Positions 8,877 to 15,814 of a stretch of 61,625 nucleotides of DNA are shown here, in pieces. Numbering within the stretch: the stretch's first letter is position 1; each line of letters opens with the position of its first letter. The notes below the pieces were generated by a model that saw nothing but the letters and a program-made list of their open reading frames with translations, was not told the DNA's origin and did no database searches. A program made the translations under genes and the position numbers. The DNA is from DATEUP01 sp041485285 (GTDB lineage: Archaea > Thermoplasmatota > DTKX01 > DATEUP01), in assembly GCA_041485285.1 (NCBI GenBank), contig JBGPJF010000012.1:1-61625 (forward strand), written 5' to 3'.

Positions 8877-8922
8877 ATTGTTGAATCCGGGCATGGCGTT
8901 CCCGGCCGGGCCATATCCCGGG
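8877..8922 (+). promoter_or_regulatory. duplicated operator-like element, copy upstream of osmC
   Basis: Roughly 46 bp that match 9601-9646 at about four of every five positions. It contains an imperfect palindrome (CGGG-N8-TCCCG) followed by CCATATCCC. It lies between the divergent regulator (start 8794) and osmC (start 8940), where an operator and core promoter are expected. Confidence 0.5.
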
Positions 8923-8939
8923 TCGGCCTTGTTAGCACT

Positions 8940-9506
8940 ATGTCTGCAATAACGGCAAACATCCAGAATGGAGTGAGCGTGGATCAGCTAGTGGGAACGA
9001 TTGAAGCGGTCAAGGGGACCCCGGGAATTGCCAAGTTCAAGTTCCGGTCGACCAGCCGCTGGACGGGCGGGGCGAAGTGCAAGACGACGATCAAGTCGTT
9101 TTTCGGCGCCCTCCAAGAGGACACGAGCCGCAAGGACGCGTACGTCATGCACGGCGACGAGCCCCCGGTCCTGCTGGGAACGAACGAGGCCCCCAACGCG
9201 GTCGAGGCGGTGCTGCACGCACTCTCGTCCTGCCTGACGGTCTCGTTCATCTACCCAGCGGCGGCCCACGGGGTCAAGGTGGACTCGCTCGAGTTCCAGA
9301 TGGAAGGCGACGTCGACCTCCACGGGTTCCTCAACCTGTCGGACAAGGTGCGCCCGGGGATCCAGAACCTTCGGGTGACGGCGCGCGTCAAGGCCGACGC
9401 GCCCCGCGCGAAGATCCAGGAACTCCTTGACTACGCGACAAAGACCTCGCCGGTCATGGACAGCTTGCGCAACCCCGTCCCCGTGACGGTCGAGCTCGGG
9501 CAGTAG
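8940..9506 (+). CDS. OsmC family protein
   Basis: The 188-residue protein shows the OsmC/Ohr fold markers: a first strand with RSTSRWTGGAKCKTTIKSFFGA, an acidic loop ending DEPPVLLGTNEAPNAVEAVLHALSSCLTVSFIYPAAAHGVKVDSLEFQMEGDVDL, and a C-terminal half RVTARVKADAPRAKIQELLDYATKTSPVMDSL. Two cysteines are visible: Cys in AKCKTT and the helix Cys in SSCLT; the second matches the conserved peroxidatic helix Cys of the family. OsmC proteins reduce organic hydroperoxides. ATG 8940 is preferred; a longer frame to 8835 crosses the operator region. A clear hairpin terminator follows. A decayed relative lies at 12625. Confidence 0.9.
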   Translation: MSAITANIQNGVSVDQLVGTIEAVKGTPGIAKFKFRSTSRWTGGAKCKTTIKSFFGALQEDTSRKDAYVMHGDEPPVLLGTNEAPNAVEAVLHALSSCLTVSFIYPAAAHGVKVDSLEFQMEGDVDLHGFLNLSDKVRPGIQNLRVTARVKADAPRAKIQELLDYATKTSPVMDSLRNPVPVTVELGQ

Positions 9507-9516
9507 TCTCCTTTCC

Positions 9517-9551
9517 GGGGCCCGCAAGGGCCCCGCCCTCTTTTTTTCTTT
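9517..9551 (+). terminator. hairpin terminator after osmC
   Basis: GGGGCCC-GCAA-GGGCCCC forms a perfect 7-bp stem, followed by CGCCC and then an almost unbroken run of about 12 T/C bases (TCTTTTTTTCTTT). It sits 10 nt after the osmC stop codon. Confidence 0.8.
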
Positions 9552-9600
9552 GAGTCCGGCCTCATCCAGCATGGCGGCCAACGCGCTTCTGCGAGACCCC

Positions 9601-9646
9601 ATTGTGGATTTCGGGAATGGGGTTCCCGGTCGTCCCATATCCCCCG
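9601..9646 (+). promoter_or_regulatory. duplicated operator-like element, copy upstream of the secreted protein gene at 9692
   Basis: Second copy of the 8877-8922 element. Here the palindrome is perfect: GGGAA-N5-TTCCC, followed after a GT-rich spacer by CCATATCCCC. It ends about 45 nt before ATG 9692, so this gene and osmC may share a regulator. Confidence 0.5.
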
Positions 9647-9691
9647 TAAGCTCTTGGAGGGCTTGGCGGGAACACCCCGTCAGGTGGAAAC

Positions 9692-10195
9692 ATGAGGAAA
9701 ACACTGCTGCTCTGTGGGATCGTAATGCTGACCGTTGCGAGCGCCTTCGCGGCGCCCGTCCAGGCCGCCTCGGCGGCCTATTCTTTCAACCTCACCGGAC
9801 CCAACAGCGCGGTGTCCGTGCCGGGCGCGCCCTTCGCGGGGGACACCATCAAGCTCCGCGGTTCGGGCACCTTTGACCCCGCGAGCGGCACCGTGGAAGC
9901 CAGCGGCTCGTTCACCCACACGCACCCCGACCTGACGGTCGTAGCCCACGGCACGTGGGTCGCGACCTCGTTCGTGAGTTTCACGGCGTTCGGGGGGCCA
10001 AGCGACGGCAAGCAGGGCGGGGTGCTCTGGATCAAGGTCAGCGTCATCCACCAGGGCCAAACGGTCTTCACGGACCTGCCGATGTCGGTGACCTGCCTTG
10101 TGAACGCCCCGGCGGCCTTTGACGGGCAAGAGGGCACGACCCTGGGCCCATTCCTGGAGAAGACCGGCGGCCAAACGCTTTTCCACCTGGAGTAG
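9692..10195 (+). CDS. secreted beta-rich protein of unknown function
   Basis: ATG 9692 gives a textbook signal peptide (LLLCGIVMLTVASAFAAPVQAASA). The mature portion is about 140 residues of alternating strands with Gly turns (GSGTFDPASGTVEASGSFTHTHPDLTVVAHGTWVA); only one Cys remains in it. The pattern GSGTFDxxSGTVEASG resembles jelly-roll-like small secreted proteins, loosely like the product at 14534, but I recognise no named family. It is controlled by the same operator-like element as osmC. It is followed 50 nt later by the DsbA-methyltransferase fusion gene, which has its own RBS and could be cotranscribed. Confidence 0.75.
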   Translation: MRKTLLLCGIVMLTVASAFAAPVQAASAAYSFNLTGPNSAVSVPGAPFAGDTIKLRGSGTFDPASGTVEASGSFTHTHPDLTVVAHGTWVATSFVSFTAFGGPSDGKQGGVLWIKVSVIHQGQTVFTDLPMSVTCLVNAPAAFDGQEGTTLGPFLEKTGGQTLFHLE

Positions 10196-10245
10196 TGTGG
10201 CTGGGTGCTCCCCTTACCCGGCGGGTCGATACGGAGGAACCAACG

Positions 10246-11910
10246 ATGAAACGAGAACCGGCAGTCGTGGTTGTCCACTTCGCGGACGCCTGGTGCTGGT
10301 GGAGCTGGGGCCTCGAGCCCGTCTTGCGCCGGCTGGAGGAGGTCTACGAGGACAACCTCGCGGTCGAGTACCGCATGGGCGGGACGTTCGAGCAAGTCGG
10401 CGAGTGGATGAAGGCGTACGGGGTCGACGAGAAGTCGACGGTCGATTGGGTCAAAGAGTCGGTCAGCACGACCGGGAACCCCGTCGACCCGGAGTACTTC
10501 CGGAAGTCGGGCGTGCAAAGCACGTACCCAAGCGCCCGTGCCTTCAAGGCTGCCCAACTTCAGGACGCGCACAAGGCGGCCCGGTTCTTCCGCGCGATGA
10601 TGGAAGAGTTCCAGCTGCGGGCCAGCCCGTGGAGCGAGGAGGCCGCCGCTTCCCTTGCGGCGGTGGTCGGGCTCGACGCTGCCCGCCTAAAGCGGGACAT
10701 GCATTCCGCGCAGGTGGAAAAGCAGTTCCAGGCGGACATGCATGAAATGCACCACGAGGGCGTGAACTTCATGCAACTGCTTGTCAGGTCGGGCAAGCGC
10801 CAGGCGACCATCGAGCCGTCTTTTGCGGCCAAGCCCTTTGAGGACATGATCGACCGCATGGCACCCGGCCTTTCGAAGCGGGCGCCGGCGGACATTCTGG
10901 AATACATGGAGAAGCACGCGGGCGCCCACGTAACGGCACGCGAGGTGGCGGAGGTGTTCCGGCTCGAGGACATGGAGGCCTCTAAGCGTCTGGAGCAGCT
11001 TGCGGGGATGGGCCTTTTGGGCGAGGAGGCGCTGGCCGGCTTCCGCGTGTGGAAATTCAAGGTGGGGGCCGGCGACAAGCTCCCCCTCGAAGCGGTGCGC
11101 ATCTCCCACGTCCCCCCGGAGGTTCAGGTCGACCGCGTGTCCGACCTTGCCCCGATCATCAAGGCGGCCGTGCAATCGCTCTACCGGCAGGTGGCCGAGC
11201 AGCCGGAAAAGGAGTACCACTTCCCGCTTGGCATGGAGGCGCTGCTCCACGTGGGGTATCCCAAGGCGGACTTGGAGAGGCTGCCCCCCGAGGCGCGCGA
11301 GTCGTTTGCCGGAGTCGGGTACCCGTTTGCCACGAACGCCATCCAACCCGGGGACGGCGTGCTCGATGTCGGCAGCGGCTCGGGCACGGACATCCTGTTC
11401 GCCGCCCTCAAGGTCGGCCCGAAGGGAAGCGTCACGGGAGTGGACATGACCCCTGAAATGATCGCGAAGGCGCGCAAGAACATCGAGCGCCAGGGGGCGA
11501 AGAACGTGAAGGTCGTGGAGGGCAACGCGACCGCGATCCCGGTCCCCACTGCAAGCGTGGATGTGGTGACGAGCAACGGCGTCCTCAACCTCGTCCCCGA
11601 CAAGGACGCCGCTTTCGCCGAGATCTTCCGGGTCTTGAGGCCGGGCGGGCGGCTCCAGCTTGCAGACATCGTGGTGCAGCAGGATGTCGCGGCCGTTTGC
11701 GGGCTCAACCCGCAGCTGTGGGCCGACTGCATCGGAGGGGCCGCGGTCGAAGCCAAGTACCTCGAATCGATCCGCGCGGCGGGCTTCAAGGACGTCAAGG
11801 TCGTCCGCCGTGACGATTACTTCGCGAAGAGCAGGTCCGAGAACACGAAGCGGGTCACCAAGACGTTCGGCGCCGAGAGCGTGGTCATCTCGGCCCGGAA
11901 ACCAGCCTGA
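10246..11910 (+). CDS. fusion protein: DsbA/FrnE-like thioredoxin fold, HTH linker, ArsM-like SAM methyltransferase
   Basis: GGAGG sits 5 nt before the chosen ATG 10246. Residues ~1-200 look like the DsbA/SpxH-type thioredoxin fold: HFADAWCWWSWGLEPVLRRLEE at the active site, then a helical insertion (ASPWSEEAAASLAAVVGLD). The site has a single Cys (WCWW), not CxxC. Residues ~208-270 resemble a winged helix (HVTAREVAEVFRLEDMEASKRLEQL). The last ~260 residues form a class I methyltransferase like those annotated arsenite-methyltransferase-like: YHFPLGMEALLHVGYP, ESFAGVGYPF, LDVGSGSGTDILFAA (SAM loop), GVDMTPEMIAKARKN and SNGVLNLVPDK, with one conserved-position Cys in ADCIGGA. The substrate is unknown; a thiol or metalloid link is inference. 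Confidence 0.8.
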   Translation: MKREPAVVVVHFADAWCWWSWGLEPVLRRLEEVYEDNLAVEYRMGGTFEQVGEWMKAYGVDEKSTVDWVKESVSTTGNPVDPEYFRKSGVQSTYPSARAFKAAQLQDAHKAARFFRAMMEEFQLRASPWSEEAAASLAAVVGLDAARLKRDMHSAQVEKQFQADMHEMHHEGVNFMQLLVRSGKRQATIEPSFAAKPFEDMIDRMAPGLSKRAPADILEYMEKHAGAHVTAREVAEVFRLEDMEASKRLEQLAGMGLLGEEALAGFRVWKFKVGAGDKLPLEAVRISHVPPEVQVDRVSDLAPIIKAAVQSLYRQVAEQPEKEYHFPLGMEALLHVGYPKADLERLPPEARESFAGVGYPFATNAIQPGDGVLDVGSGSGTDILFAALKVGPKGSVTGVDMTPEMIAKARKNIERQGAKNVKVVEGNATAIPVPTASVDVVTSNGVLNLVPDKDAAFAEIFRVLRPGGRLQLADIVVQQDVAAVCGLNPQLWADCIGGAAVEAKYLESIRAAGFKDVKVVRRDDYFAKSRSENTKRVTKTFGAESVVISARKPA

Positions 11911-12012
11911 TCGCCCGGGGTTCGTAAGCCCCGGGCACCTGCCTCCCGCGTCCTGCGGGCCCGCGGGCGAAGCCTCTTTCCCGTCGACCCGCGGTGCGGG
12001 TCGGGGGGCGAC

Positions 12013-12438
12013 TTGACCGACTACAACACCGCCAACGCCCGGCTGACCTCGCTTGCGACCTTCATGGGGGGCCTCTCCTTCATCGGCCTCGTCCTCTCCA
12101 TCAACATCATGGCCTCAAGGCAGCGGGAGACGACGAATGAACTGATGGCCGCCGAGAGCGTCGTGGTGCTCTTCCTCCTTGCCGCGATCGTGCTCTTCCT
12201 CACAAGCGCGGTCACCCTCACCTCCGCCTACTTCGAATCCGGCGTGCCCCTCGAGGTCGGCGTGCGCCGGGCCCGGCGTCTGAATGTCGCGGGGACGATG
12301 CTCACCCTCTGGGCCGTGGCCGCGCTGCTCCTGGTCGCGTTCAACTTCACGCTACAGGCGCAAGTCTACGCGGCGGCGGCTGCCATCGCCCCCGTCGCAT
12401 TTGTGCTGCTCCGCTGGCGGCAAGGGATCGCCTTATAG
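12013..12438 (+). CDS. four-TM membrane protein of unknown function
   Basis: A TTG start at 12013 gives a 141-residue protein with four hydrophobic helices: LATFMGGLSFIGLVLSINIM, VVLFLLAAIVLFLTSAVTLT, MLTLWAVAALLLVAFNFTL and AAAIAPVAFVLLRW. The connecting segments are short and charged, and no catalytic motif is seen. The upstream 100 nt hold GC hairpins but no clear TATA box. Function is not assignable. Confidence 0.7.
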   Translation: MTDYNTANARLTSLATFMGGLSFIGLVLSINIMASRQRETTNELMAAESVVVLFLLAAIVLFLTSAVTLTSAYFESGVPLEVGVRRARRLNVAGTMLTLWAVAALLLVAFNFTLQAQVYAAAAAIAPVAFVLLRWRQGIAL

Positions 12439-12624
12439 ACGGCCGCCGCCGGCAAACTTCGATACTGCCCCGCGGCGTTGAGTTTGGCTTGCGCCCGGCG
12501 CGCTCTGATCTCGGCCCACCGGCAGCGGCGTGCCGCAACGGGGTCTGCGCCCGAACCAGGTGCAGCGGTTGTTCGCTCCAAGCGTTATTAGGGCAGGGGG
12601 GTCTGCAAGATTGGTGACGTTGAG

Positions 12625-13088
12625 GTGAGCCCTACAATCAACGCGATGGACGCGGAGGCGCTTGCCAAAGAGGTCCAGGACCTCAAGGACCACCCCGAGA
12701 AGTGCCGCATCGACCGCCAGCTGGTGGCGGAGTGAGTCGGCGGCACGCGAGCGCACATTAAGGGGCGCGCGGCGGAGCTCTACATCGGGGGCGAGGGCGA
12801 CTTCGGCGCGAGGTCGACGTGATCGCGACCCACGCGACGCTGCGCGGCATCGAGGCCGAGCGCCTGAGCATCGAAGGGAACGGCACCTTCGACCTCGGCC
12901 GGTACATGGGCGCGGCCAAGGAGCCCCCCTCTGGATTCCAGAGGGTGGCGTACACCGTGCACATCAAGGCGAAGAACGCGACCGCGGCGCAGCTGAAGGA
13001 CCTCGTGAAACTCTGCGAGACGCATTCCCCCGTGGGGGATTCGCTGGCGCGGGCGGTGCTGCTCTCTTTGAAAGTTGAGGTGGAGTAG
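12625..13088 (+). pseudogene. decayed OsmC family gene
   Basis: From GTG 12625 the frame reads SPTINAMDAEALAKEVQDLKDHPEK and hits a TGA after LVAE (about 12735). The same frame then continues with OsmC-like TRAHIKGRAAELYIGGEGDFGAR, and the rest (ATHATLRGIEAERLSIEGNGTFDLGRYMG through HSPVGDSLARAVL) is in another frame from about 12810. The C-terminal OsmC half is recognisable, while the segment with the helix cysteine found in 8940-9506 is missing. The gene therefore shows a stop, a frameshift and an internal deletion. A TTATTAGG box about 40 nt upstream is the remnant promoter. If the 12819-13088 fragment is expressed alone, it could not be an active peroxidase. Confidence 0.7.
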
Positions 13089-13117
13089 GCCGCCGGCAAT
13101 GGCGCACCGCAGGAGAG

Positions 13118-13157
13118 GTGCCGAGGGGGAGATTTGGACGCGGGTCTGCCGGTAAAA
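13118..13157 (+). repeat. tRNA-Ser-3'-end-containing direct repeat, copy 2
   Basis: About 40 bp, identical to the other well-kept copies except for one base, and directly downstream of the decayed OsmC gene. It ends GCCGGTAAAA. Confidence 0.8.
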
Positions 13158-13492
13158 TGAGGCCAGTCGGGGCTCGCGCGGCCAAGTCTATGGCGCGCGA
13201 GCTGCGGCTCGATTGGAACCAGGTTTGACGGCTCAAGAGCCGGGCTTTTCCCCGTTTTTCGCACACCCCGATCGGCGGCCTCTTGTACGCGGTATGGGGG
13301 AGGTTACGCGAACCGTGATTTGTTCCGCAGCTGGAGTGTCCTGAAAAGGACGGACAAGAAGACGTTCGCCCCCAACATTGGGCCGGTCGCGTTCGAAGCG
13401 GCGTTTGGATTGATGGATTCTCGTTTCGATGCAGCCCGGAGTTCGAATCTTGGTCGGGGCGTTTCGTTTCCCTGCGTTCGCCGGCGCTTCAA
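13158..13492 (+). other. gene-poor interval
   Basis: I see no convincing coding sequence here. Short frames on both strands lack protein-like composition. A T-arm-like string (GGAGTTCGAATCTT) near 13440 has no matching acceptor or anticodon arm. Confidence 0.4.
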
Positions 13493-13762
13493 CTATGCGC
13501 GGATGAACGTGTGCAATTCAGTGATCTTCCGGTCCGGCTTGATGTTCGGTGGGAGGTTCGGGCGCACGGCCTTTGCGAACCAGTCGCTCGCGGCCTTCGC
13601 GGACTCCCACACCTCGATCACACGCCAACCACCGGGGATCGGGTGCCCCATGTGCGCGACGAAGCCTGGCGCCTTCCGCAGCGCCTCACCCATCAAGCCG
13701 ATCGTTTGTTCGTAGCCTTCCTTCGTCTGGCCGGGCACGTCGCCTGTGAGGAGGATGGTCAT
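13493..13762 (-). CDS. antibiotic-biosynthesis-monooxygenase-like (dimeric alpha/beta barrel) protein
   Basis: The 89-residue protein reads MTILLTGDVPGQTKEGYEQTIGLMGEALRKAPGFVAHMGHPIPGGWRVIEVWESAKAAS. The GY-xxxxx-helix-APGF-x-H-xG strand and the WRVIEVWES strand, followed by a helix with WF, are typical of the ABM/EthD-like ferredoxin-fold family. These small dimers include cofactor-free monooxygenases and many uncharacterised proteins; the substrate is unknown. It is the only gene between repeat copies 2 and 3. Confidence 0.75.
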   Translation of the reverse strand: MTILLTGDVPGQTKEGYEQTIGLMGEALRKAPGFVAHMGHPIPGGWRVIEVWESAKAASDWFAKAVRPNLPPNIKPDRKITELHTFIRA

Positions 13763-14066
13763 CTGCTGTAGTCACCGGGTACTCAGATTCGGGGGCCCAC
13801 TTAATGAAATCGTCGCCGGGCCGAGGAGGTGGCAACAGAATTGCCGCGGTTTGGCGACCGCAGTTGCGGTTCGGCCTGGGGGGCGGTGCGACGAGCGACT
13901 AGGGAAGCGGAGCAGCGAGTAGCGGGGAACGGAGGAACTCGGCCACGCGGGTCCGGCCCGCGATCAAAAAAGTGCCGAGGGGGAGATTTGGACGCGGGTT
14001 TGCCGGTAGATGCTTGACTCTCACCGGGGATCCCTCCAGGGCGCGCCGCCTTCGGCGCCCCGGCTC
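13763..14066 (+). other. intergenic interval holding repeat copy 3
   Basis: No gene supported. GC-rich sequence with the direct repeat at 13972-14008, preceded by a run of six A. Confidence 0.4.
13972..14008 (+). repeat. tRNA-Ser-3'-end-containing direct repeat, copy 3
   Basis: A full-consensus copy preceded by AAAAAA; on the minus strand this reads ...CTCGGCAC followed by TTTTTT, the same T-tract that follows the tRNA-Ser copies. Confidence 0.8.
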
Positions 14067-14106
14067 GTACCATTCGCCTCAAGTAAGCGAAGGAGCCGCG
14101 CTCCAA
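14067..14106 (+). promoter_or_regulatory. shared core promoter element, copy A
   Basis: GTACCA followed by CTCAAGTAAGCGAAGGAG and CGCGCTCCAA. The same string, with few changes, occurs at 14451-14491 and 15092-15131, each time just upstream of a secreted-protein gene. The TCAAxTA part fits a TATA box, and the 3' end of the element lies where transcription would begin. Confidence 0.6.
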
Positions 14107-14197
14107 CGATGACTAATGAAGGGCGGCTTGAGTTGTGCAACGGTGCAAACACTTGATCGGAAAACCGAACCAAGGGAGACTTCGCGAAAGGAACCGC

Positions 14198-14425
14198 TTG
14201 AGCGCAGGGTCACGAACGATCGTCGTGGCGTCTTTGCTGCTTTCGACCACGATCCTGGCGGCGGCTATTCTTGCCGCGCCAGCCAGCGCAGGTCCCGGAT
14301 GGGACGGGCCCTCGGATGACAAGGACGGCGTCTGCGCCAAGGGCTCGGCCATCAGTTGGCCCGTCGGCGAGAAGCCCGATCGCAACGGAAACGGGATCGT
14401 GTGCATCAATTTGGTCCTTGGCTGA
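14198..14425 (+). CDS. small secreted protein with DxNGNxxVC motif
   Basis: The TTG at 14198 follows AAAGGA by 6 nt and opens a signal peptide (TIVVASLLLSTTILAAAILAAPASA). The mature part, only about 45 residues, has one Cys in DGVCAKG and ends EKPDRNGNGIVCINLVLG. The D-R-NGNG-IVC string matches the endings of the 7184 and 19927 products, so this is the second of three family members. GTG 14135 is an upstream alternative that would prepend 21 charged residues. It is probably driven by promoter copy A. Confidence 0.7.
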   Translation: MSAGSRTIVVASLLLSTTILAAAILAAPASAGPGWDGPSDDKDGVCAKGSAISWPVGEKPDRNGNGIVCINLVLG

Positions 14426-14450
14426 CGCGGTGCGATGCGTCGCGGCGCGC

Positions 14451-14491
14451 GTACCATGCGACTGAAATAGCGCAAGGACGCGCGCACCATC
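14451..14491 (+). promoter_or_regulatory. shared core promoter element, copy B
   Basis: GTACCATGCGACTGAAATAG followed by CGCAAGGACGCGCGC, matching copies A and C. The predicted TATA part is TGAAATAG; the gene start is at 14534. Confidence 0.6.
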
Positions 14492-14533
14492 CTTTCTAAC
14501 TGCGCGGCCTCCCCTGAAGAATGCGGTGAGTTT

Positions 14534-15022
14534 GTGGAAAAGTCAACTCGTCGCAGTGGAGCAGGACTGGGGATCGCCTTGATCATCGGAGGGCTTGTCG
14601 CATTGAGCGGCGGGGCCTTCGCGGATCAGCCAACTGAGATGTCGTCAACGATCACGTTGACGGAAAGCGTCGTTACGGACTACCACGTGGAGGGGGGCAA
14701 CGTGTTCCTCGGGCTGCACAACACCTGGACGTTCGAGGGTGACCTCGCGGGGACCTTCGAAACGGACGTAAGCCTCGTCTTCCACCCCGACGGAGGCGCG
14801 ACTTTCCACGAACACGGGACATTTACCGGGACCGTGGGCGGCGCAAGCGGCACCTTTGAGTTGCGGCCAACGGGGACCGGGTCGGGCACGGACTTCTCGG
14901 GGAGCTTCACGGTCCTCAGCGGCACCGGCGACCTCGAAGACCTGAACGGGCACGGCACCTTCGAGGCGGACCTCTCTACGGGGACGGGTTCGCTCACCGC
15001 GAGCGTGCACTTCGAGTCGTAG
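14534..15022 (+). CDS. secreted beta-barrel-like protein (DUF3224-like)
   Basis: GTG 14534 opens a signal peptide (GIALIIGGLVALSGGAFA). The mature domain of about 135 residues alternates strands with Gly/Asp turns and ends with VLSGTGDLEDLNGHGTFEADLSTGTGSLTASVHF. The SGTGDLEDLNGHGTF element is the hallmark of the DUF3224 / allene-oxide-cyclase-barrel-like group, although members of that group are often cytosolic. No Cys or catalytic residues stand out. It is followed by a clear hairpin terminator and preceded by promoter copy B. Confidence 0.7.
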   Translation: MEKSTRRSGAGLGIALIIGGLVALSGGAFADQPTEMSSTITLTESVVTDYHVEGGNVFLGLHNTWTFEGDLAGTFETDVSLVFHPDGGATFHEHGTFTGTVGGASGTFELRPTGTGSGTDFSGSFTVLSGTGDLEDLNGHGTFEADLSTGTGSLTASVHFES

Positions 15023-15043
15023 ACATCTCCGGCAGTTCCGCGT

Positions 15044-15079
15044 CCGGGCCGCTTGGCCCGGGCGCGCCTTCATTTTCCT
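15044..15079 (+). terminator. hairpin terminator after the DUF3224-like gene
   Basis: CCGGGCC-GCTT-GGCCCGG stem, then GCGCGCC and a T-rich run (TTCATTTTCCTT). Confidence 0.65.
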
Positions 15080-15091
15080 TCACGCCGGCGC

Positions 15092-15131
15092 GTACCACCC
15101 AAGTCAAATAGGCAGAGGAGACGCGCTCCAA
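15092..15131 (+). promoter_or_regulatory. shared core promoter element, copy C
   Basis: GTACCACCCAAGTCAAATAG followed by GCAGAGGAGACGCGCTCCAA. This is the third copy of the element seen at 14067 and 14451. Confidence 0.6.
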
Positions 15132-15138
15132 ACCCGTT

Positions 15139-15711
15139 ATGCCGTCTGGCGAGCTGAACGGGCCTGAGGCGGCGAGGTTGAACGCAAATCGCGAACGTGG
15201 GGGAAACGAAACGAAGCGCACATGGGGTATCGGTTTATTGGCGGTCGCGGCGACAGTGGTCGTCGCCATGGCAGGGTTGGCTGCGCCAGCCCAGGCAAAC
15301 CCGGCGCCGTCGGACGGGGCGTACGAATGGGCGCTCACGTGCTACGAGAGCGGTTATGTCGCTTGGGACTGGCTCGACAACGGATCAGTGATCGCGGGCC
15401 AGGGTGGCTCGTCAACTTGCGCATACCCCACGGGAAGCGGCACGCGGCCTTGGAACGCCACCGGGTTCACAGTGGCGCTGATCACCCAGGTCTGCGGCGT
15501 TTCAAGCCCGAAGTTTCCACCGACACTTGTGTGCGACTATGGAAGCAACGTGGTTGAAAAGTCGTTTGGCGTCGGCAAGGCCTTCAAGGTGGCCCTCTCT
15601 TCGTCAGCAGGTCCCCTAAAGCATTGCTCGTTCGACCTGTTCAGCGGCTGGAATTGTTACCAGGTGAAGGTCACCGCCCAATTCGATTTCCAGGCCAACG
15701 CGTCTCCTTGA
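15139..15711 (+). CDS. small secreted protein, YxWAL family (paralogue of 6705)
   Basis: The signal segment is IGLLAVAATVVVAMAGLAAPAQA. The mature domain starts YEWALTCYESGYVAWDWLDNG and contains VVEKSFGVGKAFKV, matching the order and spacing of YGWALSC...YWEW...VSEKSFKVDASF in the product at 6705. Six cysteines (against two in the paralogue's mature part) suggest extra disulfides. The fold is probably all-beta and secreted; function unknown. ATG 15139 lies only 8 nt after the shared promoter element; TTG 15178 is a possible internal start that would leave a normal 5' leader. Confidence 0.7.
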   Translation: MPSGELNGPEAARLNANRERGGNETKRTWGIGLLAVAATVVVAMAGLAAPAQANPAPSDGAYEWALTCYESGYVAWDWLDNGSVIAGQGGSSTCAYPTGSGTRPWNATGFTVALITQVCGVSSPKFPPTLVCDYGSNVVEKSFGVGKAFKVALSSSAGPLKHCSFDLFSGWNCYQVKVTAQFDFQANASP

Positions 15712-15814
15712 GAACGAACGTGCCAGCGAGCGTGGAGCCGGGTTCCCCCGGCGATGCGCGCGGGCCTTCGACGGCAGAAGCATTAATTGGTGACCGCCCG
15801 AGGGGTGAGAATCC

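Noticed and set aside
13420..13460. Possible tRNA near 13440 (GTTCGAATCTT)
   Set aside because: No acceptor partner or anticodon arm could be placed around the T-arm-like string.
13972..14008. Repeat copies as additional tRNA genes
   Set aside because: They lack the anticodon and 5' acceptor arms, and the T-arm half (GCG-TCCAAAT-CTC) cannot pair, so they are fragments rather than tRNAs.
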